Source: Microbacterium sulfonylureivorans
GTDB taxonomy: Bacteria > Actinomycetota > Actinomycetes > Actinomycetales > Microbacteriaceae
Assembly: GCF_003999995.1 (NCBI RefSeq)
Contig: NZ_RJAD01000001.1
Location: 1,922,001 to 1,986,000, forward strand
Length of the DNA stretch: 64,000 bases
Direction: 5' to 3'
The notes under the pieces were generated by a model. That model was not told the DNA's origin. It worked only from the letters and a program-made list of their open reading frames with translations, and ran no database searches. Position 1 is the first letter of the stretch. Each line of letters opens with the position of its first letter. Of this stretch, positions 7,969 to 15,066 are shown in pieces. The translations under genes and the position numbers were made by a program.

Positions 7969-8981
7969 GCCTTCGCCGTCACATGGGCGGAGAGTGCGGG
8001 GATCACGGTCTCGCCGTACACCCGCATCGTCTCCTCCTTGTTGTCGTGCTGGAGGTAGCCCGCGAACTGCGTGACGCCGAGCGCGCGCAGCTGCTCGAGC
8101 TTCGCGATGTGCTCGTCGGCGGTTCCGAGGATGCAGAACCGGTCGACGATCTCGTCGGGCACGAAGTCGACGTGGTCGTTGTCGGCCTTGCCGTGGGTGT
8201 TGTAGTCGTACCCCTGCCGACCCGCGATGTACTCGGTGAGCGCTTCGGGCACGGCCCCGTGCTCGCCGTACTTGGCGACGATGTCGGCGACGTGGTTGCC
8301 GACCATCCCGCCGAACCACCGGCACTGGTCGCGCATGTGCTGCCGGTCCTCTCCGATGTACATCGGGGCGGCGACGCAGAAGGCGATCGAGTCGGGGTCG
8401 CGCCCGGCGGCGGCCGCGGCATCCTTCACCGTCTTGATCATCCAGGCGGCGATGTCGACGTCGGCGAGCTGCAGGATGAAGCCGTCGCCGACCTCGCCGG
8501 TGAGCTTGAGCGCGAGCGGGCCGTACGCGGCGACCCACACCTCGAGCTCCGACCCGCGGCTCCACGGGAACTGCAGCGTCGCGCCCTTGTACTCGACCGG
8601 CCGCGAGTTCGCGAGCTCGCGGATCACGTGGATCGACTCTCGCAGCTCGGACATCGTCACCGGCTTGCCGTTGGTCACGCGCACCGCCGAGTCGCCACGG
8701 CCGATGCCGCAGACCGTGCGGTTGCCGTACATCTCGTTGAGCGTGGCGAAGACGGATGCCGTGACGGTCCAGTCCCGTGTGGCGGGGTTCGTCACGAACG
8801 GGCCGACGGTGACGCGCTTGGTCGCATTCAGGATCGCCGAATGGATGACGTACGGCTCCTGCCACAGCAGGTGCGAGTCGAACGTCCACACGTGGCTGAA
8901 GCCGTGCGCCTCGGCGAGCTGCGCGAGCTGGACCGTGCGCGCGGCGGGCGGGTTGGTCTGAAGGACGACTCCGAAGTCCAT
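7965..8981 (-). CDS. LLM-class flavin- or F420-dependent oxidoreductase of the pyrimidine-cluster (TIGR03842-like) type
   Basis: A bacterial-luciferase-like TIM-barrel enzyme of 338 aa. It begins MDFGVVLQTNPPAARTVQLA and contains FSHVWTFDSHLLWQEPY and GPFVTNPATRDWTV, as in F420-dependent members. From memory of the family, this subgroup is often found beside dihydropyrimidinase, which fits here. It may act on a pyrimidine or dihydropyrimidine, and no dihydropyrimidine dehydrogenase gene is present nearby, but the reaction is not established by sequence. Cofactor could be FMN or F420. I chose ATG 8981 because family members start at MDFG; an ATG at 8999 is an alternative, and neither has a strong ribosome site. 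Confidence 0.85.
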   Translation of the reverse strand: MDFGVVLQTNPPAARTVQLAQLAEAHGFSHVWTFDSHLLWQEPYVIHSAILNATKRVTVGPFVTNPATRDWTVTASVFATLNEMYGNRTVCGIGRGDSAVRVTNGKPVTMSELRESIHVIRELANSRPVEYKGATLQFPWSRGSELEVWVAAYGPLALKLTGEVGDGFILQLADVDIAAWMIKTVKDAAAAAGRDPDSIAFCVAAPMYIGEDRQHMRDQCRWFGGMVGNHVADIVAKYGEHGAVPEALTEYIAGRQGYDYNTHGKADNDHVDFVPDEIVDRFCILGTADEHIAKLEQLRALGVTQFAGYLQHDNKEETMRVYGETVIPALSAHVTAKA

Positions 8982-9036
8982 GTCACTCGATCCCGTCACT
9001 CATGTTGCACCTGTCGTGTCCCACTTCATCCGGTAC

Positions 9037-9089
9037 GTGTCCCGATTCGTCCCGCTCTGCGCCCCGCGCAGCGGGACGAATCGGGACAC
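9037..9089. promoter_or_regulatory. Perfect 20-bp inverted repeat in the gap upstream of the oxidoreductase
   Basis: Arms 9037-9056 and 9070-9089 are exact reverse complements around a 13-nt GC-rich loop. The arms contain GTGTCCCGATTCGT. The 129-bp gap lies inside the co-directional cluster, downstream of dihydropyrimidinase, so the element could be a processing hairpin, a partial terminator or an operator. No T-run follows on the minus strand. A related word, GTGTCCCACTTCAT, lies at 9016. Confidence 0.75.
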
Positions 9090-9110
9090 GGGGGCTCAGG
9101 TCGTCGCGGA

Positions 9111-10574
9111 TCACGTCAGGTACTGCGACAGGCCGCGCTTGAGGAAGCGCCCGTCGCCCTTCGCGCCGAGGTACTCGCCGCCGTCGACGACGACCTTGCC
9201 GCGCGAGATCACGGTGTCGACGTGCCCGTCGATCTCGTAGCCCTCCCACGCGGAGTGATCCATGTTCATGTGGTGGGTCTTGCCGTTGGGCGAGCCATCC
9301 GGCCCCAGGCCGTACCCGATCGACGTGTGGCCGTTCGGGTCGTACACGACGACGTCGCCGTCGGCACCGGGCTGGATGACGCCCTTCCGCCCGTACAGGC
9401 CGAACATGCGCGCGGGGGTCGTGCTCGTCAGCTCCACCCAGCGCTCGAGCGTGATCTTGCCGGTCACCACGCCCTGGTACATCAGGTCCATGCGGTGCTC
9501 GACCGAGCCGATGCCGTTCGGGATGGCCCGGAAGTCGTCGAGCCCGAGGTCCTTCTGGCCTTTCATGCAGAACGGGCAGTGGTCGGTCGACACCATCTGG
9601 ATGTCGTTGGTGCGCAGTGCCTGCCACATGTGGTGCTGGTGGCCCTCGTCGCGGCTGCGCAGCGGCGTCGAGCACACCCACTTGGCGCCCTCGAACTGGC
9701 CCCACTCCTGGCTGAACGCGCCGAGCTGCTCTTCGAGCGAGAGGTACAGGTACTGCGGGCACGTCTCGCCGAAGACGTTCCATCCCTGATCGCGCGCCCA
9801 GGCGAGCTGCTCGACGGCCTGCTTCGCCGACACGTGCACGACGTACAGGGGCGCGCCGGTCAGGTTGGCCAGCATGATCGCGCGGTGGGTCGCCTCCTCC
9901 TCCATCTGCCAGGCGCGCGCGATGCCGTGGTAGTACGGCGCCTTCTTGCCGGCCTCGGCGAGCTGCGCCGCGAGCACGTCGATGGCGGGACCGTTCTCGG
10001 CGTGCATCATCGTGAGCAGGCCGGTCTCGGCCGACTTCTGCATCGCCCGGAGGATCTGCGCGTCGTCCGAGTAGAAGACCCCGGGGTAGGCCATGAAGAG
10101 CTTGAAGCTCGTGATCCCCTCGTCGATGAGTCCGTCCATGGCCTGCAGGGAGTCCTCGTCGACGCCGCCGATGATCTGGTGGAAGCCGTAGTCGATCGCG
10201 CAGTTGCCCGCCGCCTTCTCGTGCCACGCGGCCAGGCCGTCCTGCACGCGCTCTCCGTAGCGCTGCACGGCGAAGTCGATGATCGACGTCGTGCCGCCCC
10301 ACGCCGCGGCGCGCGTTCCGGTCTCGAATGTGTCGGACGCGTTCGTGCCGCCGAAGGGCAGCTCCATGTGGGTGTGGGCGTCGATGCCGCCGGGGATGAC
10401 GTATTTCCCGGTGGCGTCGATGACGGTGTCGACGGATGCCGCGACATCCGTCCCCAGAAGCTCGGAGCCGGGCTGCAGCACAGCGACGATGGTCTCGCCG
10501 TCGATGAGGACGTCGGCCTCGCCGCGGCCCGTTGCCGAGACGACCGTGCCGCCGGTGATGAGTGTGGTGGTCAT
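9111..10574 (-). CDS. hydA: Dihydropyrimidinase / D-hydantoinase
   Basis: A cyclic amidohydrolase of 487 aa that opens 5,6-dihydrouracil or dihydrothymine (and hydantoins) to the N-carbamoyl-beta-amino acid. Metal-ligand and active-site motifs are visible: GIDAHTHMELPFGG, the lysine to be carboxylated in GITSFKLFMAYPG, GETCPQYLYLS, and STDHCPFC. The N-terminal strand TTTLITGGTVVSATG is typical. The ATG at 10574 has AGGGGA 5 nt upstream; the open frame to 10625 is a chance extension. It lies between the nitrilase and oxidoreductase genes, giving two consecutive steps of reductive pyrimidine breakdown. Confidence 0.95.
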   Translation of the reverse strand: MTTTLITGGTVVSATGRGEADVLIDGETIVAVLQPGSELLGTDVAASVDTVIDATGKYVIPGGIDAHTHMELPFGGTNASDTFETGTRAAAWGGTTSIIDFAVQRYGERVQDGLAAWHEKAAGNCAIDYGFHQIIGGVDEDSLQAMDGLIDEGITSFKLFMAYPGVFYSDDAQILRAMQKSAETGLLTMMHAENGPAIDVLAAQLAEAGKKAPYYHGIARAWQMEEEATHRAIMLANLTGAPLYVVHVSAKQAVEQLAWARDQGWNVFGETCPQYLYLSLEEQLGAFSQEWGQFEGAKWVCSTPLRSRDEGHQHHMWQALRTNDIQMVSTDHCPFCMKGQKDLGLDDFRAIPNGIGSVEHRMDLMYQGVVTGKITLERWVELTSTTPARMFGLYGRKGVIQPGADGDVVVYDPNGHTSIGYGLGPDGSPNGKTHHMNMDHSAWEGYEIDGHVDTVISRGKVVVDGGEYLGAKGDGRFLKRGLSQYLT

Positions 10575-10716
10575 GCTGTCCCCTGTCCTCGAGTCGGCTT
10601 CGCGGTGCGGGCTGCCTCGTCGCATGCCCCCGGCGGCCTCCGTCGTCGGTCGCCTCCCGCCAGACCCGACGCCGCAGCCCGCACCGCCTCGCCTCCGCCC
10701 ACGGTCACGGTCACGG

Positions 10717-11565
10717 TCACGGCTTCGCGATCATCGTGTACGAGTCCGGCCGGCGGTCGCGGTAGAACTGCCAGTCGTCGCGCATCTGCTGGACCATGTC
10801 CATGTCGAGGTCGCGGATGAGGACCTCCTCGTGCGTGCCCGACCCTCGCTCGCCCACGAAGTTGCCCCGAGGGTCGATGACCTGGCTGGTGCCGTAGAAG
10901 TCGACCGCGAGCTCTCCGTACTCGTTGTCCTCGAGACCGACCCGGTTCGGCTGGAGCACGAAGTAGCCGTTCGCGACGGCGGCGCACGGGCCCTCGACCT
11001 CCCACAGGCGGTTCGACAGCCCGGGCTTCGTGGCGTTCGGGTTGAAGACGATGTGCGCGCCGTTCAGGCCGAGCTCGCGCCATCCTTCCGGGAAGTGGCG
11101 GTCGTAGCAGATGTAGACGCCGATCTTGCCGACCGCGGTGTCGAACACCGGGTAGCCGAGGTTTCCCGGGCGGAAGTAGAACTTCTCCCAGAACCGGTCG
11201 AGGTGCGGGAGGTGGTGCTTGCGGTACTTGCCGAGGATCGTCCCGTCGGCGTCGACGACGACCGCGGTGTTGTAGTACACGCCCGTGATGTCCTCCTCGT
11301 AGATGGGGAGGATCATGACCATGTTCAGCTCGGCGGCGAGCGCGGCGAATCGCTGGACGATGGGGCCGTCGGCGGGCTCGGCGTAGCGGTAGTACTTCTT
11401 GTCCTCGGTGATGCCGAAGTACGGCCCGTAGAACAGCTCCTGGAAGCAGATCACCTGCGCGCCCTGGGCCGCGGCATCCCGGGCGAACTGCTCGTGCTTG
11501 TCGAGCATCGACTCCTTGTCGCCCGTCCAGGTGGTCTGCGTGATGGCCGCGCGTACCGTCGTCAT
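10717..11565 (-). CDS. Nitrilase-superfamily amidohydrolase, probable beta-ureidopropionase
   Basis: A 282-aa enzyme that would hydrolyse N-carbamoyl-beta-alanine to beta-alanine, CO2 and ammonia. The Glu-Lys-Cys triad is visible: Glu43 in CFQELFYGPYF, Lys116 in KYRKHHLP, and Cys153 in VYICYDRHFPE. Length and the HLDRFWEKFYFRPG segment match bacterial N-carbamoyl-amino-acid amidases. The ATG at 11565 has GGAGA upstream; the frame extends to 11802 but only as a GC-rich run-on. It is the first gene of the minus-strand cluster. The gap to dihydropyrimidinase holds a short GGTCAC triplication near 10703-10720 that includes the stop. Confidence 0.92.
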   Translation of the reverse strand: MTTVRAAITQTTWTGDKESMLDKHEQFARDAAAQGAQVICFQELFYGPYFGITEDKKYYRYAEPADGPIVQRFAALAAELNMVMILPIYEEDITGVYYNTAVVVDADGTILGKYRKHHLPHLDRFWEKFYFRPGNLGYPVFDTAVGKIGVYICYDRHFPEGWRELGLNGAHIVFNPNATKPGLSNRLWEVEGPCAAVANGYFVLQPNRVGLEDNEYGELAVDFYGTSQVIDPRGNFVGERGSGTHEEVLIRDLDMDMVQQMRDDWQFYRDRRPDSYTMIAKP

Positions 11566-11688
11566 CGTGTCTCCGTCCGTGCTCGAGTGGTCCCTCGGGC
11601 CGGGACCGACGGGGCGGCATCGATGGAGCGGCCCCGCTCCCCGATCCTGTCGATTCGACGTTTCCCGTCGGTTTCGGCCTGTGACGCG

Positions 11689-11717
11689 ACAGTAAAGCCT
11701 CGCTCGCGCCCCCGCAA
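11689..11717 (-). promoter_or_regulatory. Candidate promoter of the pyrimidine-type catabolic cluster
   Basis: On the minus strand, TTGCGG (11717-11712) is followed 17 bp later by TACTGT (11694-11689). Transcription would start near 11682 and leave a leader of about 115 nt before the nitrilase. The rest of the 11566-11847 gap also holds an 8-bp inverted repeat (11748-11755 with 11769-11776). No regulator gene for the cluster is evident nearby. Confidence 0.4.
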
Positions 11718-11808
11718 TGGTCGGGTGAGCCGACCTTAGCGAGTGGGACCCCCCGCCGGGCCGTACATCGGGGGGTGGATGCCGCCCGCCGCGCGTATAC
11801 ATCCGGGG

Positions 11809-11841
11809 ACGGATGCCGCGGCATCCGTTCTCCCGTACCGT
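11809..11841 (+). promoter_or_regulatory. GGATGCCGCGGCATCC palindrome and leaderless -10 box before the histidine kinase
   Basis: A perfect 20-bp palindrome spans 11809-11828. It is followed by TACCGT at 11836-11841, six bases before the GTG start at 11848. That spacing is expected for a leaderless transcript. The palindrome belongs to the same family as the stem-loops at 1022, 18176, 23466 and 45747. Confidence 0.5.
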
Positions 11842-11847
11842 GAAACG

Positions 11848-13029
11848 GTGTTCCGCAGCCTGAAGCCGTACCAGATCGTCGTCGACGTGGTGGTGGCCGT
11901 GCTGTTCTTCCTCGTGGCGTGGCCGATCGAGACCCTGGTGGTCGCGCGAACCGGACTCGAGCCCAGCTTCGGGCTCGCGATCCCGTTCGTCGGTGCGGGG
12001 GCGGTGGTCGCCGTGTTCGCGGCGGCTCTCGCCCTGCGGCGCCTCTCGCCCGGACTCGCACTCGCCGTCGCGTGGGCCGGGGCGATCGTCCAGATGGGGC
12101 TCGGCCGCCCGCCGAGCATCGCCGACGTCGCGATCTTCGGGGTGCTCTACGCGACCGCCGCGTACGGATCGTCCCGCGTGTACTGGGCCGGATTCGGTTC
12201 AGCACTGGTGGGTGCGCTGGTCATCACGCTGTACCTGACGGTCGGACCCGTGTTCGTCCAGGGCGGGCTGTCGTGGCAGAACCTGCCGCTCGCGCTCGTC
12301 ATGCTCGTCGCCGCGGCCTTCGCGCTCGGCCTGTCGTGGACGATCGGCGCGCTCGTGCGCACGGCCGTCCGCGCCCGCGAGAACCGTCAGGCGCAGGAGC
12401 GGGCCGAGGCCGAGGCGGTCGTCGAGCAGGAGCGCGTGCGGATCGCACGCGACATGCACGACGTCGTCGCCCACTCGCTCGCAGTGGTGATCGCGCAGGC
12501 CGACGGGGCGCGGTATGCCGCGGCATCCGATCCCGCGGTCGCCACGGCCGCGCTCGGCACGATCTCGACGACCGCGCGATCCGCGCTCGCCGACGTGCGT
12601 CTGCTCCTCACGCAGCTGCGCCACAGTCAGGCCGACGGACCGCAGCCCAGGCTCGCCGACCTCGAGGGACTGTACGCCCAGGTGCGGGCGGCCGGCGCGG
12701 ACCTCCGCATCGACGTCGATCCCACCCCGCCGGGCGAGCCGCCGGCCGGAGTTCAGCTCGCCGTCTACCGGATCCTGCAGGAGGCGCTCACCAACGCCCT
12801 TCGGCACGGCGAGGGCGGTCCTGTCGACGTGCGTCTGGCGTGGCATCCCGATCGCGTCGACCTCGAAGTCGGCAACCCCGCGCCCGCCGCGGCGGTGCCG
12901 GCGACAGGCGGCCACGGCGTCATCGGGATGCGCGAGCGCGCCCAGCTCGCCGGCGGCACCCTCACGGCTGCGGCCGAAGGAGGGCGATTCGCCGTGCGGG
13001 CCTCGCTGCCGATCGGGACGGCGTCGTGA
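11848..13029 (+). CDS. Sensor histidine kinase, NarL/DesK type
   Basis: A 393-aa membrane sensor. About five or six hydrophobic segments fill residues 10-165, with little extracytoplasmic loop, suggesting it senses a membrane or intramembrane signal. The HisKA_3 dimerisation motif is ERVRIARDMHDVVAHSLAVV with the phospho-accepting His204. The C-terminal ATPase has LQEALTNALRHGEG and GHGVIGMRERAQLAGG. GTG 11848 is chosen because protein similarity begins there (MFRSLKPYQI) and a -10-like TACCGT lies 6 nt before it. The response regulator follows after a 256-bp repeat-rich gap. Confidence 0.9.
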   Translation: MFRSLKPYQIVVDVVVAVLFFLVAWPIETLVVARTGLEPSFGLAIPFVGAGAVVAVFAAALALRRLSPGLALAVAWAGAIVQMGLGRPPSIADVAIFGVLYATAAYGSSRVYWAGFGSALVGALVITLYLTVGPVFVQGGLSWQNLPLALVMLVAAAFALGLSWTIGALVRTAVRARENRQAQERAEAEAVVEQERVRIARDMHDVVAHSLAVVIAQADGARYAAASDPAVATAALGTISTTARSALADVRLLLTQLRHSQADGPQPRLADLEGLYAQVRAAGADLRIDVDPTPPGEPPAGVQLAVYRILQEALTNALRHGEGGPVDVRLAWHPDRVDLEVGNPAPAAAVPATGGHGVIGMRERAQLAGGTLTAAAEGGRFAVRASLPIGTAS

Positions 13030-13200
13030 CCGGCGCGGGCCCCTCGGGCGTGTCCCGTTTCGTGTCGCCATCGGGCGCCTCAACCGGCGCAGGCCCCTCG
13101 GGCGTGTCCCGTTTCGTCTCGCCATCGGGCGCCTCAATCGGCGCGGGCCCCTCGGGCGTGTCCCGTTTCGTGTCGCCATCGGGCGCCTCAACCGGCGCAG
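13029..13200. repeat. Three tandem 54-bp repeats plus a partial fourth
   Basis: Units begin at 13029, 13083 and 13137, with a 10-bp fourth start at 13191; the period is exactly 54 bp. Each has the form ACCGGCGCGGGCCCCTCGG then CGTGTCCCGTTTCGTGTCGC. The first unit starts on the last base of the kinase stop codon. Period 54 keeps frames open, so the frame can be read through as a Gly/Ser/Pro repeat, but no start site supports a gene. Confidence 0.9.
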
Positions 13201-13203
13201 AGT

Positions 13204-13275
13204 GGGACATGAGCCGGAGCAACCGGGACATGAGCCGGAGCGACCCGGGCGTGAGGCGGAGCAACCGGGACAGGA
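13204..13275. repeat. 21-bp tandem repeats just upstream of the response regulator
   Basis: Units of the form GGGACATGAGCCGGAGCAACC start at 13204, 13225, 13246 and (partial) 13267. The last unit runs into the GGAGGGGG ribosome site of the response regulator. Unit three is degenerate. Confidence 0.8.
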
Positions 13276-13285
13276 GGGGGCGGGC

Positions 13286-13930
13286 ATGACCGTCATCCGC
13301 GTCGCACTCGTCGACGACCAGGCGCTGTTCCGTGCGGGCATCCGCATGCTCGTCGACTCGCAGCCCGACCTCGAGGTGGTGGCCGAGGCGTCCGACGGGC
13401 GCGAGGCGCTCGACGCGGTCCGCGCCGCGCGACCCGACGTCGTGCTGATGGACATCCGGATGCCTGTCATGGACGGTCTCGCCGCGACGGCCGAGCTGCT
13501 CGAGGATCCCGCACCGCCCCGCATCGTCATGCTCACCACCTTCGACCTCGACGAAGCGGCGGCCCGGGCGATCCGCCAGGGTGCGAGCGGGTTCCTGCTG
13601 AAGGACGCCGACCCCGAGTTCCTGCTCGCCGCGATCCGCACCGTGCACTCCGGCTCGGCCGTGATCGCGGCATCCGCCACGCGCGACCTGTTCGCGCACT
13701 TCGCGGATGCCGCGCCCCGGCCCGTTCCGCCCGCCTACGGCGACCTCACCGAGCGCGAGCGCGAGATCTTCGCGCTCGCCGCGCGGGGCCTGTCGAACTC
13801 CGAGATCGCCGCACGCGAGTTCCTCAGCGAGGCGACCGTCAAGACCCACATCAGCCGCATCCTCGCCAAGCTCGGCGTACGCGACCGGGTGCAGCTCGTC
13901 GTCTTCGCGTTCGAGCACGGCCTCGCCTGA
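13286..13930 (+). CDS. Response regulator, NarL/FixJ (LuxR-type HTH) family
   Basis: A 214-aa two-domain regulator. The receiver domain has the acidic pair in VALVDDQALFRAG, the phospho-acceptor Asp56 in VVLMDIRMPVMDG, the Thr of MLTTFDLDE, and the Lys of FLLKDADPE. The C-terminal GerE helix-turn-helix reads LTEREREIFALAARGLSNSEIAAREFLSEATVKTHISRILAKLGVRDRVQ. The ATG at 13286 has a strong GGAGGGGG site. It is the evident partner of the kinase upstream. No target can be named from sequence. Confidence 0.94.
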   Translation: MTVIRVALVDDQALFRAGIRMLVDSQPDLEVVAEASDGREALDAVRAARPDVVLMDIRMPVMDGLAATAELLEDPAPPRIVMLTTFDLDEAAARAIRQGASGFLLKDADPEFLLAAIRTVHSGSAVIAASATRDLFAHFADAAPRPVPPAYGDLTEREREIFALAARGLSNSEIAAREFLSEATVKTHISRILAKLGVRDRVQLVVFAFEHGLA

Positions 13931-13935
13931 ACCGG

Positions 13936-14409
13936 TCAGCGCCGCTCCGGCGAGCCCCGACGCGTCGAGAGGAACTCGGGCGGCATTCCCGGGCCGATCT
14001 GCGGCTCGACCTGGCCACTCGGGATGATGCCGCAGGTCTCGCACGCGGAGACCGCATGCACCGCCCCGCCGCACGCCGTGTGCCGGTAGAGGATCGGAGG
14101 CTCGATCTCGGAGGCGAACTCGTCGCCCCATTCGGTCAGTGCGATGAGCGCGATGGCCAGCCGGCGGCCCTTCTCGGTCAGCACGTAGTCGGCCGAGCCC
14201 CGGCGCTCCATGACGCCGGCGGCGACGAACGAGTCCAGTCGCGACGCCAGCACATTGGTCGCGATGCCGAGGTTGTGCTGGAAGTCGCCGAACCGGGTCA
14301 CGCCGGCGAAGAGGGCGTCGCGCACGATCAGCAGACTCCATCGCTCGCCGATCTGCTCCAGGGATCGAGCGATCGAGCACACCTGCGAGTCGTACATCCG
14401 GCCGAGCAT
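13936..14409 (-). CDS. HxlR-family winged-helix transcriptional regulator
   Basis: A 157-aa regulator with the HxlR hallmark: an N-terminal cysteine (QVCSIARSLEQIGERWSLLIVRDALFAGVTRFGDFQ) and a winged helix ending in YVLTEKGRRLAIALIALTEWG. The C-terminal tail is unusual in having several cysteines (TACGGAV, SACETCGI), which could bind metal or sense redox. TAGATT lies 6 nt before the ATG, so the transcript is probably leaderless. It is divergent from an SRPBCC gene and shares with it a gap containing ACTTGC/GCAAGT repeats, so it likely controls both. Confidence 0.88.
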   Translation of the reverse strand: MLGRMYDSQVCSIARSLEQIGERWSLLIVRDALFAGVTRFGDFQHNLGIATNVLASRLDSFVAAGVMERRGSADYVLTEKGRRLAIALIALTEWGDEFASEIEPPILYRHTACGGAVHAVSACETCGIIPSGQVEPQIGPGMPPEFLSTRRGSPERR

Positions 14410-14423
14410 GGGTCGAATCTAGC

Positions 14424-14473
14424 ACTTGCGTGATGAAAGCATCCGGGACTATCGTCACTTGCATCACGCAAGT
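14424..14473. promoter_or_regulatory. Operator-like inverted repeats and promoter between hxlR-type regulator and SRPBCC gene
   Basis: ACTTGCGTGAT (14424-14434) is repeated inverted as ATCACGCAAGT (14463-14473). The right-hand part is also a 17-bp palindrome, ACTTGC-ATCAC-GCAAGT (14457-14473). A plus-strand promoter, TTGCGT (14426-14431) and TATCGT (14450-14455) with an 18-bp spacer, lies across them, and the regulator's own TAGATT box (14421-14416) abuts the left half-site. This fits repression of both genes by the HxlR protein. Confidence 0.6.
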
Positions 14474-14494
14474 CTCGCTTCGAAGGAGAAGGCC

Positions 14495-15013
14495 ATGTCA
14501 GCGAATTTCTCGACCACGATCACGGCCGCGGCCACGCCGCAGCAGGCGTTCGACGCCGTCTGCGACGTCGCCGGCTGGTGGGGACGCATCACCGGGACGA
14601 CCGGCGCCGTCGGCGACGAGTTCGTCTACGTCGTTCCCGGACTGCACTACTCCGGCTTCCGGGTCACGGCGCTCGAGCCCGGCCGGCTGGTGGAATGGAC
14701 GGTCACCGGCAGCTATCTCGACTTCGTGGACAGCGCTCAGGAGTGGAACGGCACCACCGTGCGGTTCGAGATCTCCGGCACGCCGGACGGCGTGGCCGTG
14801 GCCTTCACGCACGACGGACTGACCGACGAGGACGAGTGCTACGAGATCTGCAGCAATGCATGGAGCTCGTTCGTCAACGGCAGCCTCAAGGCATTCATCG
14901 AGACCGGCGACGGGATGCCGTACGAGTTCGGAGGCGCCGAGGCGCTCGGCGCCGACGACCATGAGGCGCTGCACCGGGGAGTCGTGGACGCGCTCGCCGC
15001 CGACAGGCCCTGA
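14495..15013 (+). CDS. SRPBCC (AHSA1/START-like) domain protein
   Basis: A 172-aa soluble protein with the helix-grip fold pattern: FSTTITAAATPQQAFDAVCDVAGWWG at the start, then strands ending in GRLVEWTVTGSYLDFV and VRFEISGTPDGVAVAFTHDGL, and a C-terminal long helix with SNAWSSFVNGSLKAFIETG. Such proteins bind hydrophobic ligands; activity is unknown. The ATG at 14495 has AAGGAGAA 8 nt upstream. It is divergent from the HxlR regulator, a common pairing in which the regulator controls the SRPBCC gene. Confidence 0.85.
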   Translation: MSANFSTTITAAATPQQAFDAVCDVAGWWGRITGTTGAVGDEFVYVVPGLHYSGFRVTALEPGRLVEWTVTGSYLDFVDSAQEWNGTTVRFEISGTPDGVAVAFTHDGLTDEDECYEICSNAWSSFVNGSLKAFIETGDGMPYEFGGAEALGADDHEALHRGVVDALAADRP

Positions 15014-15066
15014 CGCCCCGCCGGCGAGGGCGGCGCGTCCTCGGCGGCCGAGAGCTCGGCCGGGCC

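Noticed and set aside
7012..8889. 625-aa frame covering the permease plus sequence opposite it
   Set aside because: The upstream part overlaps the oxidoreductase gene in another frame; the ATG at 7968 with an ATGA overlap is the supported start.
13029..13200. 54-bp repeats read as a coding repeat protein (TGAGPSGVSRFVSPSGAS)
   Set aside because: The frame has no credible start or ribosome site and lies between two genes with good ones; treated as intergenic repeat.
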